From Apiospora phragmitis (taxonomy: Eukaryota > Ascomycota > Sordariomycetes > Amphisphaeriales > Apiosporaceae): a stretch of DNA of 64,000 nucleotides. Below the pieces are notes generated by a model. That model was given only the letters and a program-made list of their open reading frames with translations. It was not told where the DNA came from and did not search any database. Numbering within the stretch: the stretch's first letter is position 1; each line of letters opens with the position of its first letter. The position numbers were made by a program, and so were the translations under genes. Positions 11,514-23,211 of this stretch are shown piece after piece. The DNA lies in contig JAQQWL010000015.1 in the NCBI GenBank assembly GCA_038363925.1, positions 2,905,314 through 2,969,313 on the forward strand, read 5' to 3'.

Positions 11514-12022
11514 AGTGTAGCAAAGTTTCAAGTTGTTGTGCGTAACTTGAATCGTCACAACAATCATCAATCCAAAGCATGGTTTGCTACGGGGAACAGG
11601 ACATTTCACTTTCAACCAGCCACGTCTTTTTCCACTATACATTCGGGCTGGACGTATGCAGCCTTCACGAGTCACACAAAATATAGCAAAACTAACTTCA
11701 TTATTCATCATCTATGGGGTGGGAATTTTTGCGCATAAAAGTGCATGCCATGCTCATGAAGTGGCCAATATGTGCCCCTTTGTCAAAAGGCATAATGGGC
11801 CAAGTAAAGATCCGTTTCTTGGCTGCCTACTGTCTACTACCTACCCGTGACTTGTAATAGGGGTAGAGCGGCAAGCAAGTTATTCATACCAAATCTTCGT
11901 CTCTTCTTGGGGTTGCTGAAGCCGGCCTCCTGCATGGTGGGCTCCTCGGTCTCAGTCTCGGTCTCGGTCTCGGCTCGACAGATGGGGGCTCGTATCTTGG
12001 CCGATAATATCCATTGGGTGTA
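11514..12022. other. Convergent 3' flanks
   Basis: About 500 bp between convergent genes, with a short GTCTCG hexamer repeat (about 11948-11974). No coding evidence. Confidence 0.45.
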
Positions 12023-15000
12023 CTAGACCAGATCCTTGCTCTCGTCCCGCAGCACCTTGATCTGGCGCTCAAAGTCCTTGTTGACCCACTCCCAGTACTG
12101 TTGCCAGACCGGGTTGCTGACCTGTTGCGTCTGCTGGCTCGGCGCGGCGCCCGCGGCATTGGCCGAGGGCAGCGTCGTCTTGGTCCGGTCCGCCAGCAGC
12201 AGCGTCACACGCAGCACGCTCTTGTTGGCCTCCTCCTGCTTCTCCAACTCCTGCTTGACCGAGCCCTCCTTCAGCTTCGTGCTGAGCGTCTTGCGGTAGC
12301 ACTCGGCAATCGTGTCGAGGCGGCGCGTAGTCTCCTCGGGGTCAATCACAATGAGCTTGCTCAGCATGAGGTTGCACAGCGATCGTATGTCGTTCTCGTC
12401 CCGCAGACCGGCAATGACGCGGTCGTAGAACTCCAGGGAGCTGATGCGGGAGAAGGCGTTCTCCATGAGCGCGTACAGCGTCTCGTATGCGCTCTTGCGA
12501 ACCTCCAGACCGTCGTCGACTTGGTGCTTGAAAGGACCCATCTGTACTTCGCGAATAAGCTCGGGCTTGATGATTGACTCGACCATGACAAATGGCACCA
12601 GTTCACCCAAGTGGGGCAGAATCAGGTCGGGCTTGTTGTGTGTGGCCGAGTTCAACGTCGTCATACCGATGCGACGAATTTCCATGTCGGGAGATTTGAG
12701 GACGGTGAGAAGCATCTCGACAAGCACAGGCTTCAACATGGCATCGAAAGTCTCGTCGCTATCGGGGAGCGTGTAGCGCAGAGCTTGGATGGCAACCGCG
12801 CGGTAAGAGGGGGACGGGCTTTGAAGGAGTTCCTAGGTTTTGTCAGTGTGAGCAACGCGATCAAACAAGAGGTTGAGTGTGGTTAATATACCTGTAGCTT
12901 GGGGATGTAAGTCTTGGGCGTGATGATGGCGAGACGACCGATACACTCGGCGCAGATGGCCTTGTTATCCTCGGCCTGCGAGGCGCTGAAGAGTAGTTCC
13001 CAGATGGTGGTCTGGTACTGACCAACGTCAATAGAAGAGTTCACCACCTGTTGAAGAATCTCGCGAATGGCTTGCAGCAAGAGATATTGATGGGCTCCCT
13101 TGGCCTGCACCGCTTGTAAGATAACGGGCAAGAACTCGGCCACATTTCCAGCACCAGCGCGACCCAGTGCAACAGCAGCAGACATAGAGACCTTGTCGGG
13201 CTCCTGATGGAACTGCTTGAGGAACAAATCCGGCTTCATCTCTGACTTGGGACCCATGCGGAGACCGATCTCACCCAGAATAGCCAGCGCCAAGCTTTGA
13301 CGTGGATTGTCCGAGGCCTGGTTGGCAGACTCGAGCTCGCGAACGAAGCTTCCGATCTCGACTCCGGCGTTTCCTTCGCTGGCCACGAAAAGAGCACCAG
13401 CGACCTTGCCCACCACGGCAGGGTCACCTCCAACGCCAACTTGTAACACGCCGCTCATCAAATGTTTGCCCATGCCGACCTGACCGACACTAGTAGCCAG
13501 GCTGATCAATGCCTCAAGAGCTGAGCCGGTGATGGTGTGCTTGAGCAGTGCGCAAATGGCTGGAATAAGGCCATCGGTCGAGATGAGATTCGAGTCCTCC
13601 TGCTGCAGTTGAGCCAGGACCAAGAGAGCGGGGCCGAGTAGGTGACTGTCGTTGGCAGTGATGACGGGCAAGATAGCAGCCACGATGCCATCCACGGTGC
13701 TGGGCTCGAGGTTTCCCCTTGGCTGTGGGCGACATGACCAGGTGCTGCAGCGCCTGAATGCTCGCACCACGAAGAGCGCGGTTGGCCTTGCGCAACTGGC
13801 CGCACAGCTCGAGCGCAACGGGCTGTATCCAGGATGGTTGCAAGGTGCCACTCGTCATGGTATGGGCTGCCACGTTGTCAATAGCACGGACGGCATACAG
13901 ACGTGTGGTCTCGTTGCGCAAGCGGTCGAGCAGCAGGTCCAGCGCAGCTTGGCGCTTCTCGGCGTCCAGAAGCGATTGGCCGTCGGTGGCAGAGGTCCGG
14001 GAAAGCAGAGTACCCAGAGCCTGGATGGCCTTTTGGCGGACTTCGACGTCGGCATCGTTGGCGGCCGTGCGGTCAACGATGATATCATACAAGGTTTCCA
14101 GATCCGGCTTGTACTTCTGAGACGTCAGCCGGGCGCGTGGGGGCGTAATGGCCTTGACCAGCTCCTCGGCGGTGCGGATGGCCTCGCTAGAAACCTTGTA
14201 AAAGCGGTCCTGAACCGCAAGAACGACTCCGGCAACAATCTTGGACAGGTAAGCCTGGAAGAGGTTGGACGAGTGGGTCTTGGCGATGTCACTAATGAAG
14301 ACCAAGACGGCCACGCGCAACGTTGTCATGGTCGCCGACGCGGCGCCTCCCGACAAAGCCACCGAGGTTGAGACACTGCTGCCCGTCGTGACCTTGGTGG
14401 CGTCAATGATGGGCTGCATGACTTGGTCGAAGTACGCAGAGAGACCGCCATGCTGCACCGAGATGAGGTCGTCCAGTAGGTTCACGATGGCCTGCTTGGT
14501 GGGAATCTGCTTTCCCTTGAGAAGCTTGGTGGCGACCTTGACCAGTTGCGACGTCAGGTTGGACAGGTCCGCACGAGGTCCGGTAGGCGGGACTTCCTCG
14601 CGCATAGGCGAAGTCAGGCCGGTGGCGCCGTAGGGGGCTTTGTTCGTAAAGGCAAAGCCACCGCTGTCTTGGCGTCGGCGCTTGCGGCTTTCGGGGAGCG
14701 ACTGCAGCAGCTCCTCGTCGGCGCTGACAGTCCGTATAATACCTTCGCCCGTCTTGCGGATCAACAGAGACATGGTGCTGATGACCTCCAAGCGCACGCT
14801 TTCCTCGCGCTCGTCGAAGCGCTTGATGAGGGGAGCCGCCACCTCGGAGTAGAGCGTGCCCTTGCCCAGCAAGTCACTGCTTCGAGTGGAAATGAGGGTA
14901 TACAGCGCCTTGGCTGCGCATCTCCGGACCTTCCAGCTGGCGTCGTCATCGTCGTCGTCGAAGCCTCCGTCGTCCTCGAAATCGTCATCATCGCTGAGAC

Positions 15001-16143
15001 CGTCATCGTCATCGTCTTCGTCCTCCTCGCCCATGTCCTCGTCGTCGTCCATGGCGTAGTTGGGATCGTATTTGAGGTAGCGAAGACAGCAGGAAATGAC
15101 TTCCTCGGTGTAAGGGCGCATCTTAGTGCCACAAGACGACAGGAAAGCCTCCAGAGCAATCAGGGCGGCCTCTCGAATCTCGTTGAACTCAACCATGGCC
15201 CGATCGTCGCCTTCGCTGACGGCGTCAAGCTGTGTTTGTAATTCGGTCTGGCTCAGGATCTTGAAGATGTGAGGGAGAAGGCTGGGCAGGTGGTCACCAA
15301 ATTGGTGGGGAATGGAGCGAGCCAAAGAGCCCATGATGGTGATGTAGAGACGTCGCATGACGGGGCTCAGCTTGGGCTGCTTCAAGGAAGCATCCATCTT
15401 GGTAATGAGGCTGGTGAGCACCTCGTCGGACAGGTACGGGGCGAGGATGGCCAGGGCGACGACGGCGCGCTTCTTGACGGGGGAGGGGGTGGTCTTGCGG
15501 TCGAGGACCTGGACGACGACTTCTTGCAGCTTCTCGACCTCGAGGACCTGCAGGAGGGGCCCGAAGCAGCGCACCACTTCAATGAGGACGTCGACAGCCT
15601 CGGATGTGGGTTCGCTCTTCTCGTCCAGCAGGCCATAGGTCTCCGAGGTGGGCTGACGGCCGGGGGAGGCGCTCGCGGAGACGCCCAGGATGCGGGGGAT
15701 GAGCACGCGGGTGATGATGGTGTAGGTATCCATGACGTCGCGGGAGGGGGCGACGCCGCGAACGGGCTTGGGCAAGGCGGAGATGACGTTGCGCAGAGCG
15801 AGGAGGGGAGGGAGTTGTCGACGGCGTTCTGCATCTTGATGGAGGTGAGCTTCTCGAGGGTGGGGCCGACGGCGGCGATGGGGACGCGGGCGACGAGCGG
15901 GCCGAGGCACTTGATGGCGAGGTTCTGGACCTCGCCATTCTGGTCGTCGAGGGCCTTGACGACGGCGTCGACGGTGCGGGAGGCGAGGCCGTAGTCATGG
16001 TTAAGGAAGTCGGTCTTGTGCTTGGTGAGGATCTGATTCAGATCGTCGAGGGACATGAAGCGGAAGTCGGGATCGGGGTCGGTCAGCTTCCCCAGCAGGG
16101 TGTTGATGGTGCTGGGGTTCGGGTTGTTGATCGAGGTCGCCAT
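12023..16143 (-). CDS. cand1: CAND1 / TIP120, cullin-associated NEDD8-dissociated protein
   Basis: Large HEAT-repeat protein (about 1330 residues) that binds non-neddylated cullin-Rbx1 and swaps substrate receptors of SCF ubiquitin ligases. The N-terminus (LGKLTDPDPDFRFMSLDDL) and the TIP120 C-terminal domain (ending near FERQIKVLRDESKDLV) both match the family, and an acidic Asp/Glu loop at about 14940-15050 is typical. One intron at 12891-12833. The reading frame breaks twice: at 15805-15808 (one base missing near GGGG) and at 13712-13718 (one base too many, TTT or CCCC on the plus strand). Protein homology runs smoothly over both. As CAND1 is a conserved core gene, these are the best evidence that the window contains assembly indels. 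The start ATG 16143 is the first in frame; the stop is TAG. Confidence 0.9.
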
Positions 16144-17437
16144 GGTGAGAGGTGGGTGGTGGGTGGTGGGCGAGTCCTGCTTCCCTCACTTTCGGTCGAG
16201 TGGTAGTCTATGACATGGAAATAGCATGGGTTGGTGTTGGATGGAGGAGGGGTTGGGGTTGGGTCGTTTGATTCGGCTGCCTGGAAAGTAAAATATCAGA
16301 AATCCGCCTGTGCTTGGCGAGTCGATTTGGCAATCGGAGAAGAAGCAGCGGAAGCTTTGTCAAAGACCAAGAATGGAGTGTCACCGCAGGCTATTGTCTC
16401 TGGTAAAGTTGCAGGCAACAGGCAGGAGGTGGATCAAGGGAGCAGGGCAAATTTGAAGTCCATTGATGGAGGAGAAGCCAACGGAGATGAGGCACAGCTG
16501 GGACGGGGACTTACCAGGATGGAACGAAGGGCAGCAGGTATGGTGGTGGACGTCAAGTCTCTCTCGTCTTTGTGGCCTCGGATTTGATCGACGAAGAGGC
16601 AAAGGTGGAAAGCGAGAATGCGGTTGGATGATGCTATCAAAACAAACCCAAAGTGTGAACAATTGATCGACTTCAAGGTCGGTTTCTTGCTGGACATCCA
16701 ACAGCTGTTTGTTGCCTTGGCTGGTCAAGCCACACTTTGGTGGGGTTGCAAGAGGAAGGATGGAGCTCCGCCCAAGCTGGCCGCGGGGTCGCCTTACCTA
16801 ACTAAGGCTTCTTTCTGCCTGCCTTTGGTCATTGGCAGCACTACCTTACCCAATCCCTACCTCTCTTGCATCAATTGAACCATCCCAGAGGTCCATTGCA
16901 AGTGCCTACATCCAAGTACAAGTGCCCATCGGTGCTGTCTTTCAGCAGACCTCATTGTTGCATCGCTGATCGCCTCGGAATGGCATTATGATTACATGAC
17001 GTAGCTTGGGAATTCATAACCTATTGCCGAACCCATCGGGCCCCACAGGAGCTCTTCTAGAAGAACCCGACAGGGAGCAATTGATCCGTGTAAGTGGAAG
17101 TGCAGTGCAAGTGCAAGTGTAGAGAGCCGGACAAACGAGCTCAACTAGATGGGCAAGTCCCAGTGGTGAGATCAGCTGCGTGCATGTCCAGGCCATGGAT
17201 GGGATTGGCCAATGGAGTGGTGAGTGGCTTCTCTTCCGTTATGAGCATGTCACGGTTAGGTCATGTCTGCAGGTGTCCCGAGGTTCCTGGATCAAATGTG
17301 TTACCCAACCGGTTAAACTTTCGTCAAAGCTACGCATCTGTCTCTCTCGTTCACTCACTACATCCCAATTCTTCTTCCCTGCCAGACAATTTCCTAACAA
17401 AACACACACGTTCGAGTGCTTCTTCGGTCATTTCAAA
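16144..17437. other. Divergent intergenic region
   Basis: About 1.3 kb between CAND1 and a mitochondrial protein gene. It is G/T-rich near CAND1 and CT-rich before 17438. No gene or RNA recognised. Confidence 0.45.
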
Positions 17438-18228
17438 ATGTCGGCATTCCGAAGCCCTGCCATTCGCACCTCTCTGCGCGCACTCACTCGCCGCCCAGCC
17501 CCGACCCGTGTTGCACGGAGAAGCTATGCCACTCAGCATGCCAGTGACCATGGCGCCAGTCAATCCAGCGACCTGCCTTGGTAAGAAAGTATCCTCTTTT
17601 GCTCCAGCAGAGCCTGCATTTTGTTCTCTTCTGTAGCAGAGCCCGTCAGAACTCTCCCGCTTCGACTATCCTGACAACACGAACAGGATGATCGCCGGAG
17701 GCGGCGCCCTCGTGGGTGGCATGGCCTACTTGCTGCCCACCGGTTCTGGCTCCAAGAAGCTCAAGGATCCCCGTACCCACCACGGTGAACATAAGCGCAT
17801 GGAACCGGACCAGGCGAAAACAGCCCCCGACGAGGAGAAGAAAGAGGAAGGGCCCTCCACCATATTGCGTGGTGACCCCAAAGCTTCCTACGGCTCCAGC
17901 CAGACGGGTACTCAAGTTCCTCCTCCTCCGTCTGACAATGAGTCCGTCGCCGGCGACTGGGACAAGAAGAAGGAGGGCCACGAAGAGGTGTACAAGAAGA
18001 CCGTGAGTTTATCATACCATCTGTCTACTTCCTCTACCCGCGCAAGGTATCAATCAATCAGGCAGCTAACCCCATGACTGTATATAGACGGAGGAGAAAG
18101 CCACCAAAGTAGCCAGCAGCAGCTCCGATATGCCCTCCAAGAGGACCGCCGCAGAAGACCCCTCCGAAGATCCCAAGAAGGGCGAGGGCGAGGCTGTCAA
18201 GAAGGGCGGCCCAGCCAAGGACGACTAG
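17438..18228 (+). CDS. Small mitochondrial inner-membrane protein, function unknown
   Basis: Three exons (17438-17580, 17687-18002, 18088-18228) give about 199 residues. The N-terminus is Arg/Ser/Ala-rich without acidic residues and contains RRSYATQ, a typical matrix-targeting and cleavage pattern. One Gly-rich membrane helix follows (IAGGGALVGGMAYLL). The rest is a charged, Lys/Glu/Pro-rich soluble tail ending in KKGGPAKDD, presumably in the intermembrane space or matrix. I do not recognise a catalytic domain. All splice sites are regular and the frame is intact. It converges on the cyanide hydratase gene with 365 bp between them. Confidence 0.75.
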
Positions 18229-18593
18229 AGTCTGCTGTTGTGTGATGCGATTGATACCGAAGACTTGTCAAAGCGCAGATGCATTGCTGCAGGACGAAAC
18301 GCAACAACTCCTTCACTTGGGCAAACTATTCACCCTGTGTACCAACATAATGCATTGAAAAAGCATACATTTCCTACTCCGTACTAATAAATCAATAGCC
18401 TCGGCTCGACGGAGCCTGCATTAGTGTACAACAGGAATTATATTATAATTGGTGCATTTCCCAGGAATAAACAAAGGGCTTCAAACTTACTGAGCCCCCT
18501 TGAGTTTACATTGCCTATCCCCATATCAACTAACTACATAATGAGATGAGACTTCCTTGATGTGCTGCCGACTACCCTTCCCTCCACTCTCCC
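18229..18593. other. Convergent 3' flanks
   Basis: About 365 bp, AT-richer than the flanking genes, containing AATAAA-like motifs (for example near 18386 and 18466). No gene seen. Confidence 0.4.
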
Positions 18594-19881
18594 TTATAGC
18601 GTCACCGTCTCCTCCGCCAACTCCTCCTTCCCGACCGCGCCCTTGCCCCCGTACCTCTCCGGCTTCGGATCCAGCGGCCTGTCCAGCCCCAACCGCTGGC
18701 GCGTGCTGTAGGAAGCAATGCCCCCACCGCCCCGCGGGTCCGCCTCGGTCACCAGCTCCTTGCGCCGCGTATCCACCAGCAGCCGGATCAGGTCCGGCCG
18801 CATGTAGTGCCCCGCAAAGTCCGCGAGCGTCTTGGTCAGGTGCGTCTCGTTGAGATCGATATCCACGCACATCAGCCCGTCGAAGTCCTTGCCCGGCTTC
18901 GCGACCGCCAGGCTGCCGTCCGGCCGGTAGATCCGGGCGTGGCCGTTGTAAGGTGCTGGGTCCGTCTCCGGATCGACGCCCTCTGGCGTGTTCTTTTGGA
19001 GACCTTCAACCGACAGCCGCTGGAAGGGCGCCAGCGTCCACGTGCCCGTCTCGAGGGCATAGTTGGGCGTCACCATGTCGCTCGCGGTCTCGGCGCAGTT
19101 GGTGGCCGGGTCCGGGCGGACGCGGCGCTCGACGCCCGGGTACGCGGGCCACGCCGCGACGTGGACCTGCTCGCCCTGGCTCAGGTTCAGTGACTTGAGA
19201 AAGGGGTTCATGTTCTCCCAGCAGTTGAGCTGGCCCAGCCGGCCGAGCTCCGTCGCGGTCACGCTCATGAACGTGTCGCCCGCGCCGTCGCCGTAGACCA
19301 GCTTCTCCACGTGCGTCGGCTTGATCTTGCGACGGTGGTTCAGGACCTCGCCGGCGGGCGAGATGAGTACTTGGGCCAGGTACAGCGTGGCGTGGTCGAT
19401 CTCGGAGAACCCCATAGAGACGAAGACCTGGTTGTCCCGGGCGGCGCGGCGGATCCGCCGCATCTCTTCCGAGTCCACCGCCATGGAGTTCTCGCGGTAC
19501 TTCTTCAGCATGGGCAGAGACTGCAGGTAGGTGACTTTCCACATCCAGTAAGGGTATCCGGGAATCCCTGAATAAGATCCACGGTCAGCCTTCTTCTACT
19601 CGGTGCCATGATCTCTTGTGGCGATGATGACTCCGAACCAACATAAGCTATTTGTTCCCATGGGGGACACTCACAGACTTCGGGAAATGCAACAAGCTTG
19701 CATCCTGCTTGGCCGGCTTCGTTGATTAAGCTGATAGTTTTCTGCACACCCCCTTCCAGATCAAACCATGCTGGTTCAGAAGTGAGCTAGTATGCCCAAG
19801 TTAGCACCCACGGGTTTGTATGGGGTGAGCACGTATGGTATGCTCACTTACAGCGGCAGCCTTGTACTTGGTCAGAGGCAT
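18594..19881 (-). CDS. Cyanide hydratase / nitrilase-superfamily enzyme
   Basis: Carbon-nitrogen hydrolase that most resembles fungal cyanide hydratase (HCN + H2O to formamide, EC 4.2.1.66); an aliphatic nitrilase is the alternative. Exons 19881-19852, 19786-19675 and 19567-18594 give about 363 residues. The catalytic triad is visible: Glu in VAFPEVW, Lys in HRRKIKPTH and Cys in LNCWENMNP. The stretch [17 protein letters not shown] is close to the cyanide-hydratase pattern. The start gives [10 protein letters not shown], as in the family, and the frame is intact. A TATATAAG box lies about 130 bp upstream. Such enzymes form helical filaments and protect fungi against cyanide from plants. Confidence 0.88.
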
Positions 19882-20012
19882 GATGGTAGCTACAGTTGAT
19901 TTCTTCAGAGAGGGTCTGGGTTAGGTTTGGTTGTCAAGTATTCAAGTAATTCAAGAATGAGTGACAGACTCTAATAGAAGAGGCTGAGGACCATTCGTGG
20001 TCCACAACCAGA

Positions 20013-20020
20013 CTTATATA
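20013..20020 (-). promoter_or_regulatory. TATA box of cyanide hydratase gene
   Basis: TATATAAG on the minus strand, about 132 bp upstream of ATG 19881, with a pyrimidine-rich stretch between them. Confidence 0.6.
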
Positions 20021-22047
20021 CACGAGACTCGAGATAACCGAGTTTGGTACTTAATACATTAGAACGGCAATCGTGGGTATCCTTTGAAGCTCACTGGGCC
20101 TCTTACGCCACCCTCTCGGCATCTTTCCTTCGTGTCAACCCGGGATATGCTTATACCATATTAAGGATGCCGCGTCTCAGGGATGACCCCAATCCCCGTA
20201 GAGGAGATTAGGTGGTGGTGGCATTTACTTTCATCGAATTGGACGAACCACTGAGATGATTAGGACTCACTGTTCATCCGTATACCACCATAATGATCCT
20301 CGTGGAAATACGGCAAAACGGGTGCGAGAGTCATGCAAGTAAGCTGCATCATTGATGTTTGCTGCTACATAGGACTGCTGCACTCCGCGTGTATGCTTCC
20401 TAGACGGGCCAGTGGTGTCCAGAATAGATCAACACTGATACGAAAAGCACATCCGGTCGAAGTGACGAGGTGCTCTACATGCAGGGAGGCCTGTATTCAA
20501 TGTTTGTATCCTTTGTCCGAAGCATATCGACGTCAAATCCCTACAGGGTTCCTAACCGAACAAAATCCCGGCAGGAGATATCTCGGGATCTCATGCCGTT
20601 TGGATTTTAAAACGGAGAAGCATTCCTAACACGATGTCTGCTCTCATTCTACGCTCACTCCAACCTTTTAGAGTCAATGGCTAGTTGGTTTCACGTACTC
20701 GCAGACCATCTTCAGATCGTACATGTCGGTATCACAAAGCGCGCGGAAGGGTGGGTAGCATCACCGCTACAGCGACTGGACTTGGGCTTACATGTACATT
20801 GAGCTATTCACCCAATATGGATAAAAGTACGAGATATGCATCACTCTCATTGTCCAAGTAGCATTGGCCCCTTGGCGAGACCTGTTGGTCCTCTACTTGG
20901 CGAAGCCAGTCCCCTTACAGGTCCATCAAACTCTGTACAGATCCAACCAGAAGCGGCAATAGCACGGTCATGTTATACGGACGGAAGAACCCGCGATGGG
21001 TCGTTGCCAAGTTTGGGTTGGTGATGCTCATTCACCAACAGGTTGACTGCAAGTTCCAATAATATTGATACCTCTACGCTCACAGGTCCCTTCTTCTTGC
21101 GCCACCGCCATGCCGCCTAAGATGCAGAGTAGCACGATGCCTTCTCCGCTGCCTTTAAGTATGCCCATAATGCAACGCAATCATGACCCCCTTCTTCCTC
21201 TCCTGTGTGTGGGGGGAGCCAGGCCAATTTTCCAAGACGAAAGAGAAAGACAAGAAAAATTGCCGACAAACTTGGCAGGAATATAGTTAGTAATTACAGC
21301 TGTGTTGGTAGTCTTGACAAATCCGAATTTCCCCTCCCTTTTGGGGGCTTTTCTCTCATTCTCCAGTAGTGTAAATCAATACAAGCAGTCCTGCTTGCTA
21401 AGGTTCCCCTTTTTCTCTTATGCGCGCCTGAACTTCCGTGTTCCCTTGCCGAGAAGTATGATGCTTGTGTGAAGAGAAGAGGGGGGAGGACCGACGTCTT
21501 ATCGGGTGGTCAGGATATATCGACACTGCTTCCACCCAACGCGCGTTCTTCCCTCCATCTCTCGTAGCCGTATGCAACGCTACGCTGCAGTTGCGTGACA
21601 TAGGGGGGGTGGGTGAAACCAACAGCTAGTGCTGTTGTGTATGTGTGGATGATGACTTGAACAAAAGAAAGAGGTGAGAAGTATCCAGCCACAAGACTGG
21701 AGTGACTTTGACTTGTACACTTTCGGCAGCGCACAAAGGATGCGACTGCCCCCTCCCACCGCGGCAGGTATCCGATGGGCAGAGATTCGTATGATGGAGC
21801 TCCTGGCCGTTTTACGACAGTTCCAGCCGGCCAGATGAGGATGCCCTGGGGGGGCAAGAAATCTAGAATGTGTGGAGATTTATGTGTTTGTCATAAAAGG
21901 CCGTCAATTCATGAGACGTCCAGCCGCAACCTGGCGCCCATGAATTAGGGTGGCGCTTGACAAATACGCTGCAAACAACCAATCTGAGCTAGGGACTCTA
22001 GGGATCGGCCGAGGCAGAGGCGGCTGAAGCGGGTTGCGTCCGGTCTA
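20021..22047. other. Long intergenic region
   Basis: About 2 kb. I found no ORF with a coding pattern, no repeat family and no RNA gene. It includes the distal promoter of the cyanide hydratase gene and the 3' flank of tem1. Confidence 0.45.
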
Positions 22048-23211
22048 TCAGCAAGATTGGTATAATAGAAGGGGCTCGCCGACATTCTCGATTTCGGGAA
22101 TGGTGCATTTCAGGTCGAAGGCCTTGGAGAGCACAATCTTGAATATCTGGGGAAAGTAGTTAGTTTCCATGGTTTCAAGATGGCGGCGGAGAGGACTGGG
22201 GTGGGTAGATCATACCTTCTGGACGTTGATGCTGTGGCTGGTACTACTGAAGATCAAGGCAGCGCGCATCGCCTTGGCAAAGCGTCGAGCCTGGATATGC
22301 AACATCAGTATAAAGATCTTCCCAAGAAAAGCAAGTAATGCGCTTTTCTCTCTCTCTCTTTCTTTCTTCCTTTCCCTCGTGACCACGGGACTTACCTGGT
22401 TGGAGATCTCCTCCTGGTCCTCCCGCGGAAAGTTGACAAAGTGGTCGTACTTGGTGCCCACCAGGATGGGGATGGCCGTCTTGTTAAAGCCGCGGCCCTG
22501 GCGGTACCACTCCTTGATACTGTTCAGCGTGCTCTTCCGCGTCAGGTCGAACATGAAGAGGATGGCGACGGCATCATTACAAACGAGCGGCAGCATGTTG
22601 ACGAACTCGCGCTGGCCGCCGAGGTCCCAGATGCTGAAGGTGATCTCGGTGTTGCGGATGCTGATGGTCTTCTCCATGAAGTTGACGCCGAGCGTCTGGA
22701 TGTAGTCCTCGTCCCAACTGCCCTCGACGTACTTGACCATCAGGGACGTCTTGCCGATCTGCGCGTCCCCGACCATGCCGACCTTGATGACGACGTGGTT
22801 CCGGCCGTTCTGCTGCGGCTCCGCCGGGTTGGAGGCGGCCCCGTTGCTGCCGCGAGAAGCATGGTCGCTGTAATGGCGTTCGCCGCCCGCGCCGGACAGA
22901 CCCGAGGCCGGTCTCGAGACTGACGGCTGCGGTTGTGAGGGGGTGCCGGGTGTCGAGAACCGGCCGTTCATGTTCATGTCGTCGGGAAGCGGGGAGCTCT
23001 GCGGGCGGGTCTGATCTAGGGATCGGTGTCTTCGCTCGTGACCGTTCTGTCCACCGGGTATCAGGTTGGGCGACCCCTCGATCCCGCCCATGGTGTCGTC
23101 CACAGGCATAGAGGCTTCGGGCTGAGCATCGGGTGCAGCGACGGGGACAGCATCGGGCAGGGTGTTGGGCACAACCTCGTGCGGCGACGCCAGCGGTATG
23201 TCTTGATCCAT
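22048..23211 (-). CDS. tem1: Septation-initiation Ras-like GTPase (Spg1/Tem1)
   Basis: Exons 23211-22396, 22290-22216 and 22146-22048 give 329 residues. An N-terminal tail of about 140 residues rich in Pro/Ser/Gln is followed by a full small-GTPase domain: GDAQIGKTS (G1), WDLGGQ (G3), VGTKYD (G4, the Tem1/Spg1 variant of NKxD) and a SST-type G5. The stretch QTLGVNFMEKT is characteristic of Spg1. The protein switches on the septation initiation network at spindle poles and so controls septum formation. Intron 1 contains a long CT tract (about 22345-22375 on the plus strand). The ATG at 23211 is the first true ATG; further upstream the frame opens only at a non-ATG codon. The frame is intact. 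Confidence 0.93.

Noticed and set aside
14546..15241. Plus-strand ORF opposite CAND1 with Val/Ile-rich repeats
   Set aside because: It is the antisense of the acidic Asp/Glu loop of CAND1.
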